Source: Campylobacter concisus (GTDB taxonomy: Bacteria > Campylobacterota > Campylobacteria > Campylobacterales > Campylobacteraceae). Taken from it: a stretch of 64,000 bases of DNA. The notes under the pieces were generated by a model that was not told the origin of the DNA, searched no databases, and worked only from the letters and a program-made list of their open reading frames with translations. The DNA lies in contig NZ_CP049263.1 in assembly GCF_003048615.2 (NCBI RefSeq), positions 124,001-188,000 of the forward strand. The letters are read 5' to 3'. Numbering within the stretch: position 1 is the stretch's first letter; every line of letters begins with the position of its first letter. Shown here piece after piece: positions 25,367-35,518 of this stretch. Position numbers and translations under genes: made by a program.

Positions 25367-25729
25367 TTATCTAAAAAGTATCTCTTTTCTAGCTTCAAAT
25401 TCAGCCTTGCTGATCGCACCACTCTCAAAAAGCTCGTAAAGCCTTTTTAAGTCATCCTCTTTATCTTTTAGTTTTAGTCTCTCTTTTAGCTCGACTTTTT
25501 GTAAATTTTTCTCAACATAAGCGCCAACTAAAAATGCATCGATAAGCCACCAAATGCCCCAGATAGCTAAGAATGGTATGCCTATAATGAAATAAAACGT
25601 AGAGTAGCCAATGAAAAATAGTCCCATCATCAAAAAGCCAGTGATAAATTTACCAAGGTAAATTCTATGCGCCCCAAGCCAGCCAGTAAGTAGCCAAAGC
25701 GCGTATGCGACGTAGATATTATTTCCCAC
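25367..25729 (-). CDS. TM2-domain protein with SHOCT-like tail
   Basis: 120 residues. The N-terminal TM2 domain has the typical WLLTGWLGAHRIYLGKFITG and two membrane segments with WGIWWLIDAFLVG; the C-terminal 30 residues (LKRLYELFESGAISKAEFEARK) are a SHOCT-type short helix pair. Its job is unknown. GTG start inside the end of lspA (overlap 11 bp), with AAGGAG upstream. Confidence 0.82.
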   Translation of the reverse strand: MGNNIYVAYALWLLTGWLGAHRIYLGKFITGFLMMGLFFIGYSTFYFIIGIPFLAIWGIWWLIDAFLVGAYVEKNLQKVELKERLKLKDKEDDLKRLYELFESGAISKAEFEARKEILFR

Positions 25730-26171
25730 TCTCTCTCCTTTTTCTAAAACTTTGCCAAAGTATCATCACAACGCAAAGATCGATCATCACATCAGCAAAG
25801 TTAAAGACCGCAAAGTTAAACCACTTATGCCAAAAGACGTAATCCACGACGCCGCCATGGATAAATCTATCTGTGATGTTTGAGCTGCCAGCTCCTAGCA
25901 AAGCTCCAAGCCAAATAGCATGCGAGCAAAGCAATTTTTTTTCAACGACTAGATAGACAAAAACGCCTAAAATAAGGGCTATCTGGATAAATTTAAGCCA
26001 CTCATCTAAAAAGGCAAACATCGAAAATGCAACGCCCTTATTATATGTAAGAACTAGCGAGAAAAACTCGCCCACCCACGAAAAACCATCTATAAATATC
26101 ATTTTTATCGCTTGATCAACGATAAAAATGAGAAAAAACGCGATGAAAAATTTAATCAAATTTTTACGCAT
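25719..26171 (-). CDS. lspA: lipoprotein signal peptidase
   Basis: 150 residues, four membrane segments, with the catalytic aspartates in [20 protein letters not shown] and [13 protein letters not shown], and [12 protein letters not shown]. It cuts the signal peptide of lipidated prolipoproteins, such as those at 4868 and 47074. Overlaps glmM by eight bases, so translation is probably coupled. Confidence 0.96.
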   Translation of the reverse strand: MRKNLIKFFIAFFLIFIVDQAIKMIFIDGFSWVGEFFSLVLTYNKGVAFSMFAFLDEWLKFIQIALILGVFVYLVVEKKLLCSHAIWLGALLGAGSSNITDRFIHGGVVDYVFWHKWFNFAVFNFADVMIDLCVVMILWQSFRKRRESGK

Positions 26172-27504
26172 TTAGGGCTTTTACAAAAAATTTCTCAACT
26201 TCATCCATGCGTTTTTCAACTAAAGTTTGATTTTTACCTTCAAGTAAAAGTCTGATCAAATTTTCAGTGCCAGAGTATCTAAAGAGCGATCTTATGCCCT
26301 CTTTTGCGAGGCTAGCCTCAAGCTCTTTTAGCCCTTCTATCTTATCAAGCGGCTTTTTCTCTGTGATCTTTAAATTTAGTAAAATTTGTGGATACGGCTT
26401 TAGCTCGCCAAAAATTTCACTAGCTTTTTTGCCTTTTTTAAGCATCATCGCAACAACTTGCATCGAAGTAACAAGGCCGTCGCCAGTCTTAGCGTAGTCG
26501 TTAAATATGACGTGGCCGCTTTGCTCGCCGCCAAAATTTATGCCATTTTCTTTCATCATCTCAAGCACGTATTTATCGCCTACGTTTGAGCGAAGTAGCT
26601 TGATCTTGTGAGCTTTTAGATAGTCATCAAGTGCGGCGTTACTCATCACTGTAGCCACGATGGCTCCACCTTTTAGCGCCTTTTGCTCGTGCAAAAATGC
26701 AGCTAGTGAGCCAAGTATCGCGTCGCCATGCACAACTTCGCCATTTTCATCGACAACGACAAGTCTATCAGCATCGCCGTCAAATGCAAAGCCGATGTCG
26801 GCACGAAGCCTTTTTACCTCGCTTGCTAGATCCTCTGGGTGAAGCGCACCGCAGTTTTGGTTGATGTTGCTACCATTTGGCTCGTCATTTATGACGATGA
26901 CATCAGCTCCAAGCTCGCTAAATACAGTTGGCGCAACCTTGTAAGCAGCTCCGTTTGCCACATCTAAAACTACTCGTAAATTCTTTAAATTTAGCTCTTT
27001 TGGGAATGAATTTTTGATCTGCACGATATATCTGCCGATAACATCGTCGATCCTCTTGTTTGCGCCGATCTCTGTCATTGTCTTTTGGGCGTTTGCGATG
27101 AGCTCGTCATCGTAGAAGATTTTTTCTATCTCGGCCTCTATCGTCTCATCAAGCTTGTTGCCAAAGCTATCAAAAAATTTGATGCCGTTATCGTAGTATG
27201 GGTTGTGTGAGGCGCTTATCATTATGCCAGCATCACAGCGCATATTTTCTGTTAAAAATGCGATCGCAGGTGTTGGCATAGGGCCTATTTGAAGGACGTT
27301 GTAGCCAACTGCAGTTAGCCCTGCAACGATGGCGGTTTCTATCATATAGCCGCTTTTTCTAGTATCTTTTCCGACCAAAATCACATTTGTCGCTGAGGTC
27401 TTTCTAAAGTAAATTCCAGCAGCCATTGCAAGGCGCATAGATGTTTGAGCTGAAAGCTTTTCGCCAGCCTTCCCACGAACTCCATCTGTTCCAAAAAGTT
27501 TCAT
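26164..27504 (-). CDS. glmM: phosphoglucosamine mutase
   Basis: 446 residues from the ATG of [14 protein letters not shown], which has AAAAGGAT eight bases before it; a longer frame upstream (to 27555) lacks support. The phosphoserine loop [19 protein letters not shown], magnesium loop [17 protein letters not shown], sugar loop [10 protein letters not shown] and phosphate loop [15 protein letters not shown] are all there. It makes glucosamine-1-phosphate for peptidoglycan and LOS. First gene of a five-gene row. Confidence 0.96.
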   Translation of the reverse strand: MKLFGTDGVRGKAGEKLSAQTSMRLAMAAGIYFRKTSATNVILVGKDTRKSGYMIETAIVAGLTAVGYNVLQIGPMPTPAIAFLTENMRCDAGIMISASHNPYYDNGIKFFDSFGNKLDETIEAEIEKIFYDDELIANAQKTMTEIGANKRIDDVIGRYIVQIKNSFPKELNLKNLRVVLDVANGAAYKVAPTVFSELGADVIVINDEPNGSNINQNCGALHPEDLASEVKRLRADIGFAFDGDADRLVVVDENGEVVHGDAILGSLAAFLHEQKALKGGAIVATVMSNAALDDYLKAHKIKLLRSNVGDKYVLEMMKENGINFGGEQSGHVIFNDYAKTGDGLVTSMQVVAMMLKKGKKASEIFGELKPYPQILLNLKITEKKPLDKIEGLKELEASLAKEGIRSLFRYSGTENLIRLLLEGKNQTLVEKRMDEVEKFFVKALNA

Positions 27505-27624
27505 CAATTTATCCTTTTTATTATAAAATGGTGCTATTTTATCAGAAATTATCAAATTTAAAATCTAAAATTTTATTTGTTTTAAAGCAGACTTAAATTC
27601 AGTTACAATTAAATATATTTTTCA

Positions 27625-27630
27625 TATAAT
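27625..27630 (+). promoter_or_regulatory. -10 element of rpsT
   Basis: TATAAT, 31 bp before the rpsT start. Confidence 0.6.
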
Positions 27631-27661
27631 CACGGACTAAAATTATCAAAAAAGGTATATT

Positions 27662-27931
27662 ATGGCAAACCATAAATCTGCTGAAAAAAGAGCTAGACAA
27701 ACTATAAAAAGAACAGAAAGAAACAGATTTTACCGCACTAGACTTAAAAACATCACAAAAGCAGTGCGTGTAGCTGTAGAAGCTAAAGATCTAAATGCTG
27801 CAAATGAAGCTTTAAAAGTTGCTAACAAAAGCATCCACAGCTTCGTAAGTAGAGGCTTTTTGAAGAAACAAACTGCTGCTCGTCGCGTTAGTCGCCTTGC
27901 TCAATTAGTAAACACTCTAAAAGCTGCTTAA
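27662..27931 (+). CDS. rpsT: 30S ribosomal protein S20
   Basis: 89 residues, basic, with the S20 pattern [35 protein letters not shown] and [20 protein letters not shown]. Followed 14 bp later by prfA, a common epsilonproteobacterial pair. Confidence 0.97.
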   Translation: MANHKSAEKRARQTIKRTERNRFYRTRLKNITKAVRVAVEAKDLNAANEALKVANKSIHSFVSRGFLKKQTAARRVSRLAQLVNTLKAA

Positions 27932-27945
27932 TCTATTAAATTTTA

Positions 27946-29013
27946 ATGTTTGCTGATAAACTTCATCCATTTTTGGATCGCTATGATGAAATTTCTACGC
28001 TTCTAAGCGATCCAAATATAGCAAACGATATCGAAAAGATGACAAAGCTCTCAAAAGAGCAATCATCTATCGAACCAGTCGCAACTGCTGCAAAAAAATA
28101 TCTACAAATTCTAAACGACATCGAAGAGAATAAAGCCTTACTTGAGGACTCTGAGCTTGGCGAGCTTGCAAAAGATGAGCTTAAAAATTTAGAAATTTCA
28201 AGAGAGAAGCTTGAAGAAGAGATCAAAATTTTACTTCTTCCAAAAGATCCAAACGATGATAAAAATATATTTTTAGAAATTCGCGCAGGTACTGGTGGTG
28301 ACGAGGCTGCACTATTTGTTGGAGATCTTTTTAACGCTTACATCAGATATGCAGAGCTTCGTGGATATAAATTTGAGATTGTTAGCCAAAGCGAGGGCAA
28401 CACTGGCGGCTTTAAAGAGATTATCGTGCTTATAAAAGGCAAAGGCGCTTATTCTAGGCTAAAATTTGAAGGTGGCACACATAGGGTTCAGCGTGTACCA
28501 GAGACTGAGAGCCAGGGTAGGGTGCACACCTCGGCTGTGACTGTGGCTATCATGCCAGAGGTTGAAGATAGCGAGATCGAGATCAATCCAAATGATATAA
28601 GAGTTGATGTTATGAGAAGCTCGGGCCACGGCGGTCAGTCAGTAAATACAACTGATAGTGCTGTTAGGATCACGCACATACCAACAGGACTTGTTGTCAC
28701 AAACCAAGACGGCAAGAGCCAGCACAAAAACAAAGAAGCTGCGATGAAGGTGCTAAAAGCTAGACTTTACGAGATGCAAGAGCAAGAGAGGCTTGCTAAA
28801 GAGACTAGCGAGCGCAAGAGTCAAGTCGGTACTGGAGACCGCTCAGGCAGGATAAGAACTTATAACTATCCGCAAAACCGCATAAGTGATCACCGCATAA
28901 ATTTAACACTTTACCGCCTTGATGCGATCATGGCTGCAGGATTATTTGACGAGATTATCGAGCCGCTTATCACTCACTATCAAGCAGAAGCTATGCTTGA
29001 AGCTGGCATCTAA
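27946..29013 (+). CDS. prfA: peptide chain release factor 1
   Basis: 355 residues. The GGQ catalytic loop is seen in [19 protein letters not shown], preceded by [20 protein letters not shown], and the C-terminal [17 protein letters not shown]. It ends translation at UAA and UAG. Start ATG at 27946 has only a weak binding site, in keeping with coupling to rpsT. Confidence 0.97.
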   Translation: MFADKLHPFLDRYDEISTLLSDPNIANDIEKMTKLSKEQSSIEPVATAAKKYLQILNDIEENKALLEDSELGELAKDELKNLEISREKLEEEIKILLLPKDPNDDKNIFLEIRAGTGGDEAALFVGDLFNAYIRYAELRGYKFEIVSQSEGNTGGFKEIIVLIKGKGAYSRLKFEGGTHRVQRVPETESQGRVHTSAVTVAIMPEVEDSEIEINPNDIRVDVMRSSGHGGQSVNTTDSAVRITHIPTGLVVTNQDGKSQHKNKEAAMKVLKARLYEMQEQERLAKETSERKSQVGTGDRSGRIRTYNYPQNRISDHRINLTLYRLDAIMAAGLFDEIIEPLITHYQAEAMLEAGI

Positions 29014-29324
29014 GCGCAAAATTTATAAATTCTCACCAAATCATTAAAAATCAAAAATCTACAAACTAAGATCTAAGGTCATCTGATCTTGAAACGATCT
29101 TAGTTTGTATGTTTTATAATAAAAAATAATATTTATTTATATATTTTTCAAAAATAATTTAAATTAAATTTTTAGATTTTAGTTCATTTTGTGCGATATT
29201 TTGGGCTTTGGTAAATTATAAATCTTTACTTGTGATATTAAAAAATTTTATTAATTTATCATAAGTTTGCATTAACAATAATACTCTATAATTCTGAAAT
29301 ATTAAATCAAAACAAGGAGAAAAT
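29014..29324. other. spacer with a long inverted repeat
   Basis: 311 bp without coding signal. A 13-bp perfect stem ACAAACTAAGATC/GATCTTAGTTTGT (29061-29073 and 29096-29108) encloses a second 6-bp stem (AAGGTC/GATCTT). It could be the prfA terminator or a small structured RNA. A TATAAT box for the Mop gene is at 29287-29292. Confidence 0.45.
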
Positions 29325-29744
29325 ATGTCACTAAGTGCAAGAAATCAACTAAATGTTGAGATATCAGAAGTAAGAACAGGTGCGGTAAATTCGCTAATAG
29401 CTGGCAAACTAGCAGGTGGTGAAGTGCTAAAAGCAACTATTACAGTTGATAGCGAGAAAGCTCTTGATCTTAAAGTTGGTAAAAAAGCTATATTTTTATT
29501 CAAAGCTTCAAGCGTTATCGTTTCAAAAGATGACAGCATAAAACTTAGCGCAACAAACCAAATTAAAGGCGTTGTTAGCGAGATAAAAGACGGCGCTGTA
29601 AATGCTGAGGTTATCATCGACGCAAATGGCAGCAAAATTTCAGCTATCATCACTAGAGAGTCAGTTCAAAATTTAGCTTTAAAAGTAGGCGACAAAGTAA
29701 CTGCTATCATTAAAGCAACTCAAATAATAGTTGGCGTTAAATAA
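29325..29744 (+). CDS. molybdate-binding Mop (di-molbindin) protein
   Basis: 139 residues made of two Mop/TOBE domains in tandem: LSARNQLNVEISEVRTGAVN ... VIVSKDD and LSATNQIKGVVSEIKDGAVN ... IIVGVK. The repeat is seen directly. Molbindins store or buffer molybdate or tungstate, which this organism needs for molybdoenzymes such as nitrate or formate enzymes. Stand-alone gene with its own promoter and terminator. Confidence 0.9.
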   Translation: MSLSARNQLNVEISEVRTGAVNSLIAGKLAGGEVLKATITVDSEKALDLKVGKKAIFLFKASSVIVSKDDSIKLSATNQIKGVVSEIKDGAVNAEVIIDANGSKISAIITRESVQNLALKVGDKVTAIIKATQIIVGVK

Positions 29745-30099
29745 TTTCTCGGAGCAAATTTGCTCCGATCTCTCTTTAAACTAATATTTTTTATTAAGCT
29801 ATAAAAGAAAATCCTCTCAAAAATCTAAAAAAATTGATCTATAAAAAATTTAATTCATATTCATTTCTGGCAAATTTTAAAATTTAAATTTCTAAACTTT
29901 ATGCTAAATTTACTTTAAATGCCTATTTTACGTCAATCCAAAGTCAAATTTGGATAAAAATAGTGTCAATAAATATTACCAAACTACGCTCTAATCGCAC
30001 TTAGCTTTAATAAAATTTAATTTTAAAAATTAATTAGACTATTTTAATAAAAAAATCGTATAATCTAGTTAGTGAATATCTTACTTCAAAGGAGAGAGC
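29745..30099. other. spacer with Mop terminator and fccA promoter
   Basis: 355 bp. Palindrome CGGAGCAAA/TTTGCTCCG at 29750-29767, likely the terminator of the Mop gene; then AT-rich DNA; a TATAAT box at 30059-30064 serves the flavoprotein gene. Nothing else seen. Confidence 0.5.
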
Positions 30100-31665
30100 A
30101 TGAAAAATTCAGGTTTATCTAGAAGAGATTTTGTCAAATTTAGCGCTATCGGTGCTACGGCACTAGGCATGGGCGCAACAAATTTAATGGCCACACCAAT
30201 GAACGAAAAAGATGTCAAATGGGACGAGGAGTATGACGTAGTCATCATCGGCTCAGGCTTTGCAGCTCTTGCAGCTGGCGTGACATCAGCCAAAAAAGGC
30301 AACAAAGTCGTTCTGATCGAAAAAATGGGTCGCACAGGTGGCAACTCTGTCATCAATGGCGGAATTTTTGCCGTTCCAAACAGCGACATGCAAAAGAAAG
30401 CTGGCATCAAAGATAGCACCGAGCTATTTATCAAAGACTGCTTGAAAGCAGGTCGCGGCATCAACCACGTTGATCTTTTGGCAAAGATCGGCGAGAGAGC
30501 GCAAGATGCTTACAAACTCACAATTGATTGTGGTGCAAAATATATCGACCAGATCACTCACGCGGGCGGTCACTCAGTGCCAAGAAGCCTTCAAACAGAG
30601 GTCGGCAGCGGCGCTGGCATCGTGCTCCCTATGACTGCGACATTTGAAAAGTTAGAGGGCGCATCGATCAAAAAAAGGACAAAATTTGATGATTTCGTCT
30701 TTGACGACAAGGGCGCAGTTGTGGGCGTCATCGTCAGAGAAAACTACAAATTTGATGGCAATTTGATGAGTGACGATGTCGAAAACAAAGGCGGCGATAC
30801 AAAATATATAAAAGCCAAAAAAGGCGTCGTACTAGCAGCTGGTGGCTTTTGTAGAGATAAAATTTTTAGGCGGCTTCAAGATCCAAGGATCACACCTGAG
30901 ACAGACTCGACAAACCAACCAGGCTCAACAGCGGGCGCACTTTTAGCGGCATTTAGAGCGGGTGCTTATCCAGTTCAGCCAAGCTGGATCCAATACGGCC
31001 CTTGGGGATGTGCTGATGAGACAGGCTTTGGCGTGGGATCGATGTTTAACGTAAATGGCGCTTTTCCGTTTGGAATTTCAGTCAATCCAAGAACCGGCAA
31101 ACGCTACATGAACGAGCTAGCTGACCGCAGGACAAGAACAGAAGCTATGTTTAAAGTCATTCATGAAAAAGGCGAAGACGATAAAAATTTCCCTATCAAC
31201 TTCTGTGACTCAAGAGCACTTCCTCACATGCTTCCAGCTCACTATGAAAAGGCTATCGCAGCTGGAATTTGCAAGAAATTTGACACACTTGATGCCTTGG
31301 CAGCTGAGTATAAGATCCCAGTTGATGAACTCAAAAAAACAGTCGCAAGATACAACGAATTTGTCAAAAAAGGCGTCGATGAGGACTTTGGCAAGCCAGT
31401 TGTTGCGACTACGACAAAGGGCATTGATATCTCAGTCCCGCCGTTTTACGCAGAGCGTGGCACGCCAAAAGTTCACCACACAATGGGTGGCCTAAATATC
31501 AACACAAAAGCTCAAGTTATGAACTCTCAAACAGCTATGCCTATACCAAATTTATATGCAGCTGGCGAGATCACAGGTGGCGTTCACGGAGCCAGCCGTC
31601 TAGGATCAGTTGCGATAACTGATTGCTTGACATTTGGTATGATCGCTGCTGAGACTATTGGCTAA
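30100..31665 (+). CDS. periplasmic flavocytochrome-type fumarate reductase flavoprotein (fccA-like)
   Basis: 521 residues. A twin-arginine signal (SRRDFVKFSAIGATALGMG) is followed by the FAD site EYDVVIIGSGFAALAAGVTS ... VLIEKMGRTGGNSVINGG. Catalytic residues of the fumarate reductase/UrdA/FccA group are present: RYMNELADRRTRTEAM (Arg), VHHTMGGLNINTK (His, about 460) and HGASRLGSVAI (Arg, about 500). It has no heme sites of its own, so it needs a separate cytochrome, as FccA of Wolinella does; the tetraheme and NapC-type genes at 7181-8316 are candidates. Substrate (fumarate, methacrylate, urocanate or other enoate) cannot be decided. Confidence 0.85.
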   Translation: MKNSGLSRRDFVKFSAIGATALGMGATNLMATPMNEKDVKWDEEYDVVIIGSGFAALAAGVTSAKKGNKVVLIEKMGRTGGNSVINGGIFAVPNSDMQKKAGIKDSTELFIKDCLKAGRGINHVDLLAKIGERAQDAYKLTIDCGAKYIDQITHAGGHSVPRSLQTEVGSGAGIVLPMTATFEKLEGASIKKRTKFDDFVFDDKGAVVGVIVRENYKFDGNLMSDDVENKGGDTKYIKAKKGVVLAAGGFCRDKIFRRLQDPRITPETDSTNQPGSTAGALLAAFRAGAYPVQPSWIQYGPWGCADETGFGVGSMFNVNGAFPFGISVNPRTGKRYMNELADRRTRTEAMFKVIHEKGEDDKNFPINFCDSRALPHMLPAHYEKAIAAGICKKFDTLDALAAEYKIPVDELKKTVARYNEFVKKGVDEDFGKPVVATTTKGIDISVPPFYAERGTPKVHHTMGGLNINTKAQVMNSQTAMPIPNLYAAGEITGGVHGASRLGSVAITDCLTFGMIAAETIG

Positions 31666-31671
31666 AACAAG

Positions 31672-31697
31672 TAGTGGCAGGCATTTGCTTGCCACTA
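31672..31697. terminator. bidirectional terminator
   Basis: TAGTGGCAGGC pairs GCTTGCCACTA (one G-U) around ATTT, between the convergent fccA-like and RepL-like genes. Confidence 0.75.
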
Positions 31698-31922
31698 TAA
31701 ATTTTTAAATCTATAAACTCCGTTTTTTACCCGCTCGAAAATTTTCTTCTCTTCAAGCAGCTTAAACGTGCTTATCACGGTTGGTTTGCTCACATTTAGC
31801 TTCTCGCAAATTTCTGAAATTTTAAGCATGATAAAGCCATTTTCATCGCTTAGCTCGCAAAGTAAATTTATGATCTCTACCTTTTTCTCGCCAAGAAGCG
31901 CCTTGTAAATTTGCTCTTTCAC
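31695..31922 (-). CDS. RepL-like winged-helix protein
   Basis: About 75 residues from a GTG at 31922 (VKEQIYKALLGEKK), one base past the dgkA stop; a longer frame inside dgkA is unlikely. The winged helix is seen as ISEICEKLNVSKPTVISTFK and the wing KKIFERVKNGVYRFKNL, resembling the RepL replication/maintenance family of plasmids. On a chromosome it is more likely a small regulator. Cotranscribed with dgkA. Confidence 0.65.
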   Translation of the reverse strand: MKEQIYKALLGEKKVEIINLLCELSDENGFIMLKISEICEKLNVSKPTVISTFKLLEEKKIFERVKNGVYRFKNL

Positions 31923-31923
31923 G

Positions 31924-32289
31924 CTAGCTCCAAATTTTATAGCACACAGCCACGCACCAAAGCGCGCCACATAAGAAATTTGCGATCATCACAGCCGCAC
32001 TTCCAGCGTCCTTCGCTGCCTTTGCTAGGGCATGATAGTCCGGGCTTGCAAGATCAGTCACTCGCTCTAGGCTCGAGTTTAGGCACTCGCAAACTAGCAC
32101 AAATGCCATGCTAAAGATCAAAAATAGGTTAAAAATAAGGTCAAATTTCCAAAAAAATAGCGAGATCGTAGCTACCAAAAATATACAAATTTCTATGCGA
32201 AAGCTCTTTTCGTTTTTAAAAATTTCAGCCAAACCCTCTCTTGCGTAGCCAAAATTTTTAAAAAATTTATACGTTGGCTGGTTTCTCAT
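31924..32289 (-). CDS. dgkA: diacylglycerol kinase
   Basis: About 121 residues with three membrane segments. Family marks: the N-terminal amphipathic stretch AREGLAEIFKNEKSFRIE with the metal-binding Glu, ECLNSSLERVTDLASPDYH, and AKAAKDAGSAAVMIAN. It phosphorylates diacylglycerol released in membrane and LOS turnover. Start set at the ATG of MRNQPTYKFF, which has AAAGGA before it; an ATG nine codons upstream has none. Confidence 0.93.
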   Translation of the reverse strand: MRNQPTYKFFKNFGYAREGLAEIFKNEKSFRIEICIFLVATISLFFWKFDLIFNLFLIFSMAFVLVCECLNSSLERVTDLASPDYHALAKAAKDAGSAAVMIANFLCGALWCVAVCYKIWS

Positions 32290-32342
32290 AACTTTCCTTT
32301 TTGTGATTTTTGGCATAATTATAATTAAAAAAAGGATGAAAT

Positions 32343-33101
32343 TTGAAACTTATTAGCTGGAACGTAAATGGGCTGCGCGCAGTCGTGGCAAAAGATGGCT
32401 TTGGCTGGCTTGATGAGGTTAGGCCTGATTTTTTGGGACTGCAAGAGATCAAGGTCAAAGAAGATGACGTGCCAAAAGAAATTTACAACCTTGGCTTTAA
32501 AGATATCAGTGTAAATTCAGGCGCAAGGGCTGGCTACTCTGGCGTGATGAGCCTTGCTAAATTTGACGTGCAAACGCAAAAAGCGGCCTTTTTTGACGAC
32601 ACGGAGGGACGAGTTTTGGAGCATAGATTTGATGATATCGTGCTTTTTAACATCTACTTTCCAAACGGCCAAAAAGACGATGAGCGCTTGGCATTTAAGA
32701 TGGACTTTTACGAGAAATTTTTAGCTTATTGCAAAGAGCTTGTAAAAAGCGGCAAAGAGGTGATATTTTGTGGCGACGTAAATACCGCTCACCGCGAGAT
32801 CGATCTGAAAAATCCAAAGGCAAATTCTAAAACTTCTGGCTTTTTGCCTATCGAGCGAGCGTGGATAGATGAGGTGCTAAAAAGTGGCTTTATAGATACC
32901 TTTAGAGCCATAAATGGCGACGTTGCGGACGCTTACTCGTGGTGGAGCTACCGCTTTAACGCAAGGGCGAAAAATGTCGGTTGGAGGATTGATTATTTCT
33001 TTATTTCACAAGGGCTAAAAGATAGGCTAAAAGACGCCTTTATCTTGCCAGAGGTCACCGGCAGCGACCACTGCCCAGTTGGCATAGAGATAGAAATTTA
33101 G
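32343..33101 (+). CDS. xth: exodeoxyribonuclease III
   Basis: 252 residues of the ExoIII/AP endonuclease family. LISWNVNGLRAVV, LGLQEIKVK (metal Glu), FCGDVNTAHREIDL, the FIDTFRAIN stretch and GSDHCPVG (catalytic His) are all seen. It cuts at abasic sites. TTG start, seven bases after AAAAGG; an ATG at 32337 is out of frame. Convergent with the GGDEF-EAL gene, four-base overlap. Confidence 0.95.
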   Translation: MKLISWNVNGLRAVVAKDGFGWLDEVRPDFLGLQEIKVKEDDVPKEIYNLGFKDISVNSGARAGYSGVMSLAKFDVQTQKAAFFDDTEGRVLEHRFDDIVLFNIYFPNGQKDDERLAFKMDFYEKFLAYCKELVKSGKEVIFCGDVNTAHREIDLKNPKANSKTSGFLPIERAWIDEVLKSGFIDTFRAINGDVADAYSWWSYRFNARAKNVGWRIDYFFISQGLKDRLKDAFILPEVTGSDHCPVGIEIEI

Positions 33102-35518
33102 TCAAGTCTATGTGGCTTTCCTAGTAAAAATCCTTGTGCATAAGGAATTCCAAAATTCTTTATTTGGTTTAAAATTTCTTCTGAGCTTACGAATTCGGCT
33201 ACTATTTTGTAGTTTTGCTTTTTGGCAAAACTTACTATGGTTTCAACTAAAACTCTTGCATTTTCATCAAATGGGAGCTTTTTTATGATTGACCCATCGA
33301 TTTTTATAACATCTATATCAAGCTCTAAAATTCGGTAGTAGTTCGAGTAGCCAGAGCCAAAGTCATCTATGGATATTTTGCAACCATATCCTTTGATACG
33401 TTTTATAAATGAATTTACTACCACATAGTCGCTAAGCTCCTCGCTCTCTAACATCTCAAAGCAAATTTTACTAGGGTCTTTGCATTCGTTTAATTTATTT
33501 TCTATAAGCTCTCTCATACTAGCATCGGCGATATCTGTATTTGATAGATTTATAGAGAACATATACTCAGGGTGCTTTTTAGCTAGATCAAAAGCATGGC
33601 TTATAACTTTTTTTGTGATTTGTGGATAGAGTTGTGTCTTCATCGCGATATCTAAAAATTCGCCAGGATAGTGTATTTTGCCATTTTGATCGATAATGCG
33701 AACTAGCACTTCATAGTATTTTGCTTCTACTTCATTTTCTTCTATATTAAATATTCCTTGCGCTTCAACTATGACTCTATCGTTTTCTAGCGCATCTTCT
33801 ATCAACTGAACTACTAATTGGTTCTTGTGATATTTCATTTCGATAGCATCGTTTTCCATGTAGTAGTAGATGTTGTTGCCGTTGTCGATAGCAAGTTGGT
33901 TTGCTAGGACTGATTGCATTAGGCGGTTGGTTTGCGGGGTGTCATTTGGTAATGAAACGCCAACCACCATTTTTGCACCTGGCAAATTTTCAAATTTACC
34001 ATCTACTACTACGTTTATTCTATTTGAACTAAAGTACTCTTTTATATACTCTATATCTCGTACTATATCATCACCCTCGTACCAGATGTAAAATGCATCA
34101 TCTTGAAACCTGTATAGTTTTGCTTTGATATTAGAAGCGTCTACGCAAAGCTTTAGCGTATCTGCAACAGCCTTTAGCATCGCATCTATGACCTTATTTT
34201 GGTAAAAGAATCTTAGCATTTTAAAATTTTTGATGCTTAGGCAGATTAGTATCCCGTCTTTTTTAGCTTCTAAAATTTCTGTTAATGCAAAATAGTTGCC
34301 AAAACCAGTTAGCTTGTCTATTGAAGATTGTATTTTTATCTGCTCATTTTTTTGTGTTAGCTCGTTAAGCATCAAAGTTTCTTTTGTTCGGTCAAGCTTT
34401 ATAGCGATATAGCCTTCTAGTTTGTTCCTAAAGAAAAAGGGATAAAATTTCACCTTTTCATATAAAAAGTCACCACTTTTTGTTTTACTTATTAGCTCGT
34501 CGCTTTCCCAAGTTTTAGCATTTAGCACAGCTTCTTTTATAGATGCGTAAAAACTTTGAGGATGCATATATGATTTTAGTATTTTAGGATCTTTACCTCT
34601 GATCTCTTTTAGTTTATATCCAGTCTTTTCTTCGAAGGTTTTATTCACGTATACAATTTTGTTATCGTTATCACAAAAGACGATAGAACTATGTCCGCTA
34701 TCAACAGTAGTTTTTAAGAGTTTTATTTGCATCATATGCCTAACAGCTAACATTGTTTGATAGGCGCTAAGTATGCAAAATATTATAAAAGTGATCAGAC
34801 AAAGTATTTGAACTATTTTTGCATCATTTACTAAACTTGATTGTATCGTTAGAATTCTATCTCTAAATTTCTCTATTTTATTATCAAGATTTAGCTTGTT
34901 AGCTTGATATGAAATTTCTTGTAAAGTTTTTATGTGCTGAGTAGCATAGAGCATTTTATCTAGTATGATCTGAGCTTTAGCATCATTTTTATACTCATTT
35001 TTATATGTTTTTAACTGATTTGATATGTTATCTATAAGTGTTGGATCAAGAGCTAGCGCGCCCTTTATCGCATAAAATATAGGCTCTAATTTATTTGATA
35101 TGTTTAGATTACGTACTTCATATTGACTTACTAACATATACGAATTTATTGATGAGCTTACATAGTTTGCCCTTCGTGCTAGATATGCTTTTTGGTTAAA
35201 TGTCTCTTTTATATCTTGTATATATTTTTTTATCTCACTTTGATGAAACAACAAAACCCCATAACTGAGCATCGATAACTCACTCAAATTTTCATCAAAT
35301 AAATTTATATCTGCATTTAGATTATCGTAGTTTGTTATGCTGGCACTATTACTTAGAGAGTAGTTTATTTCATTATCTATAAATTTTAGATCTAAAATTT
35401 TATCGATAAATTTGTTATTTGTGTCAATTGATGCATTTGCCTTATATATAAAAAAAGCACTAAAGAAAAATGTGACAGCTAAAACGCCAAGTATGATTTT
35501 TATCTGCTTAGTACTCAT
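33098..35518 (-). CDS. membrane PAS-GGDEF-EAL protein
   Basis: 806 residues: membrane segment at about 6-26, a periplasmic helical sensor region to about 240, a second membrane segment (CLITFIIFCILSAYQTMLAV), a PAS domain (about 270-385, VDSGHSSIVFCDNDNKIVYV), GGDEF-like domain (about 400-550) and EAL domain (about 565-800). The GGDEF motif is degenerate (YRFQDDAFYIW), so cyclase activity is unlikely. The EAL motif reads YEVLVR, with the later SINLSN, DDFGSGYSN and VAEFV residues kept, so c-di-GMP phosphodiesterase activity is plausible. It overlaps the upstream diheme peroxidase-like gene by 11 bp, hinting that the two are functionally tied. Confidence 0.85.
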   Translation of the reverse strand: MSTKQIKIILGVLAVTFFFSAFFIYKANASIDTNNKFIDKILDLKFIDNEINYSLSNSASITNYDNLNADINLFDENLSELSMLSYGVLLFHQSEIKKYIQDIKETFNQKAYLARRANYVSSSINSYMLVSQYEVRNLNISNKLEPIFYAIKGALALDPTLIDNISNQLKTYKNEYKNDAKAQIILDKMLYATQHIKTLQEISYQANKLNLDNKIEKFRDRILTIQSSLVNDAKIVQILCLITFIIFCILSAYQTMLAVRHMMQIKLLKTTVDSGHSSIVFCDNDNKIVYVNKTFEEKTGYKLKEIRGKDPKILKSYMHPQSFYASIKEAVLNAKTWESDELISKTKSGDFLYEKVKFYPFFFRNKLEGYIAIKLDRTKETLMLNELTQKNEQIKIQSSIDKLTGFGNYFALTEILEAKKDGILICLSIKNFKMLRFFYQNKVIDAMLKAVADTLKLCVDASNIKAKLYRFQDDAFYIWYEGDDIVRDIEYIKEYFSSNRINVVVDGKFENLPGAKMVVGVSLPNDTPQTNRLMQSVLANQLAIDNGNNIYYYMENDAIEMKYHKNQLVVQLIEDALENDRVIVEAQGIFNIEENEVEAKYYEVLVRIIDQNGKIHYPGEFLDIAMKTQLYPQITKKVISHAFDLAKKHPEYMFSINLSNTDIADASMRELIENKLNECKDPSKICFEMLESEELSDYVVVNSFIKRIKGYGCKISIDDFGSGYSNYYRILELDIDVIKIDGSIIKKLPFDENARVLVETIVSFAKKQNYKIVAEFVSSEEILNQIKNFGIPYAQGFLLGKPHRLD

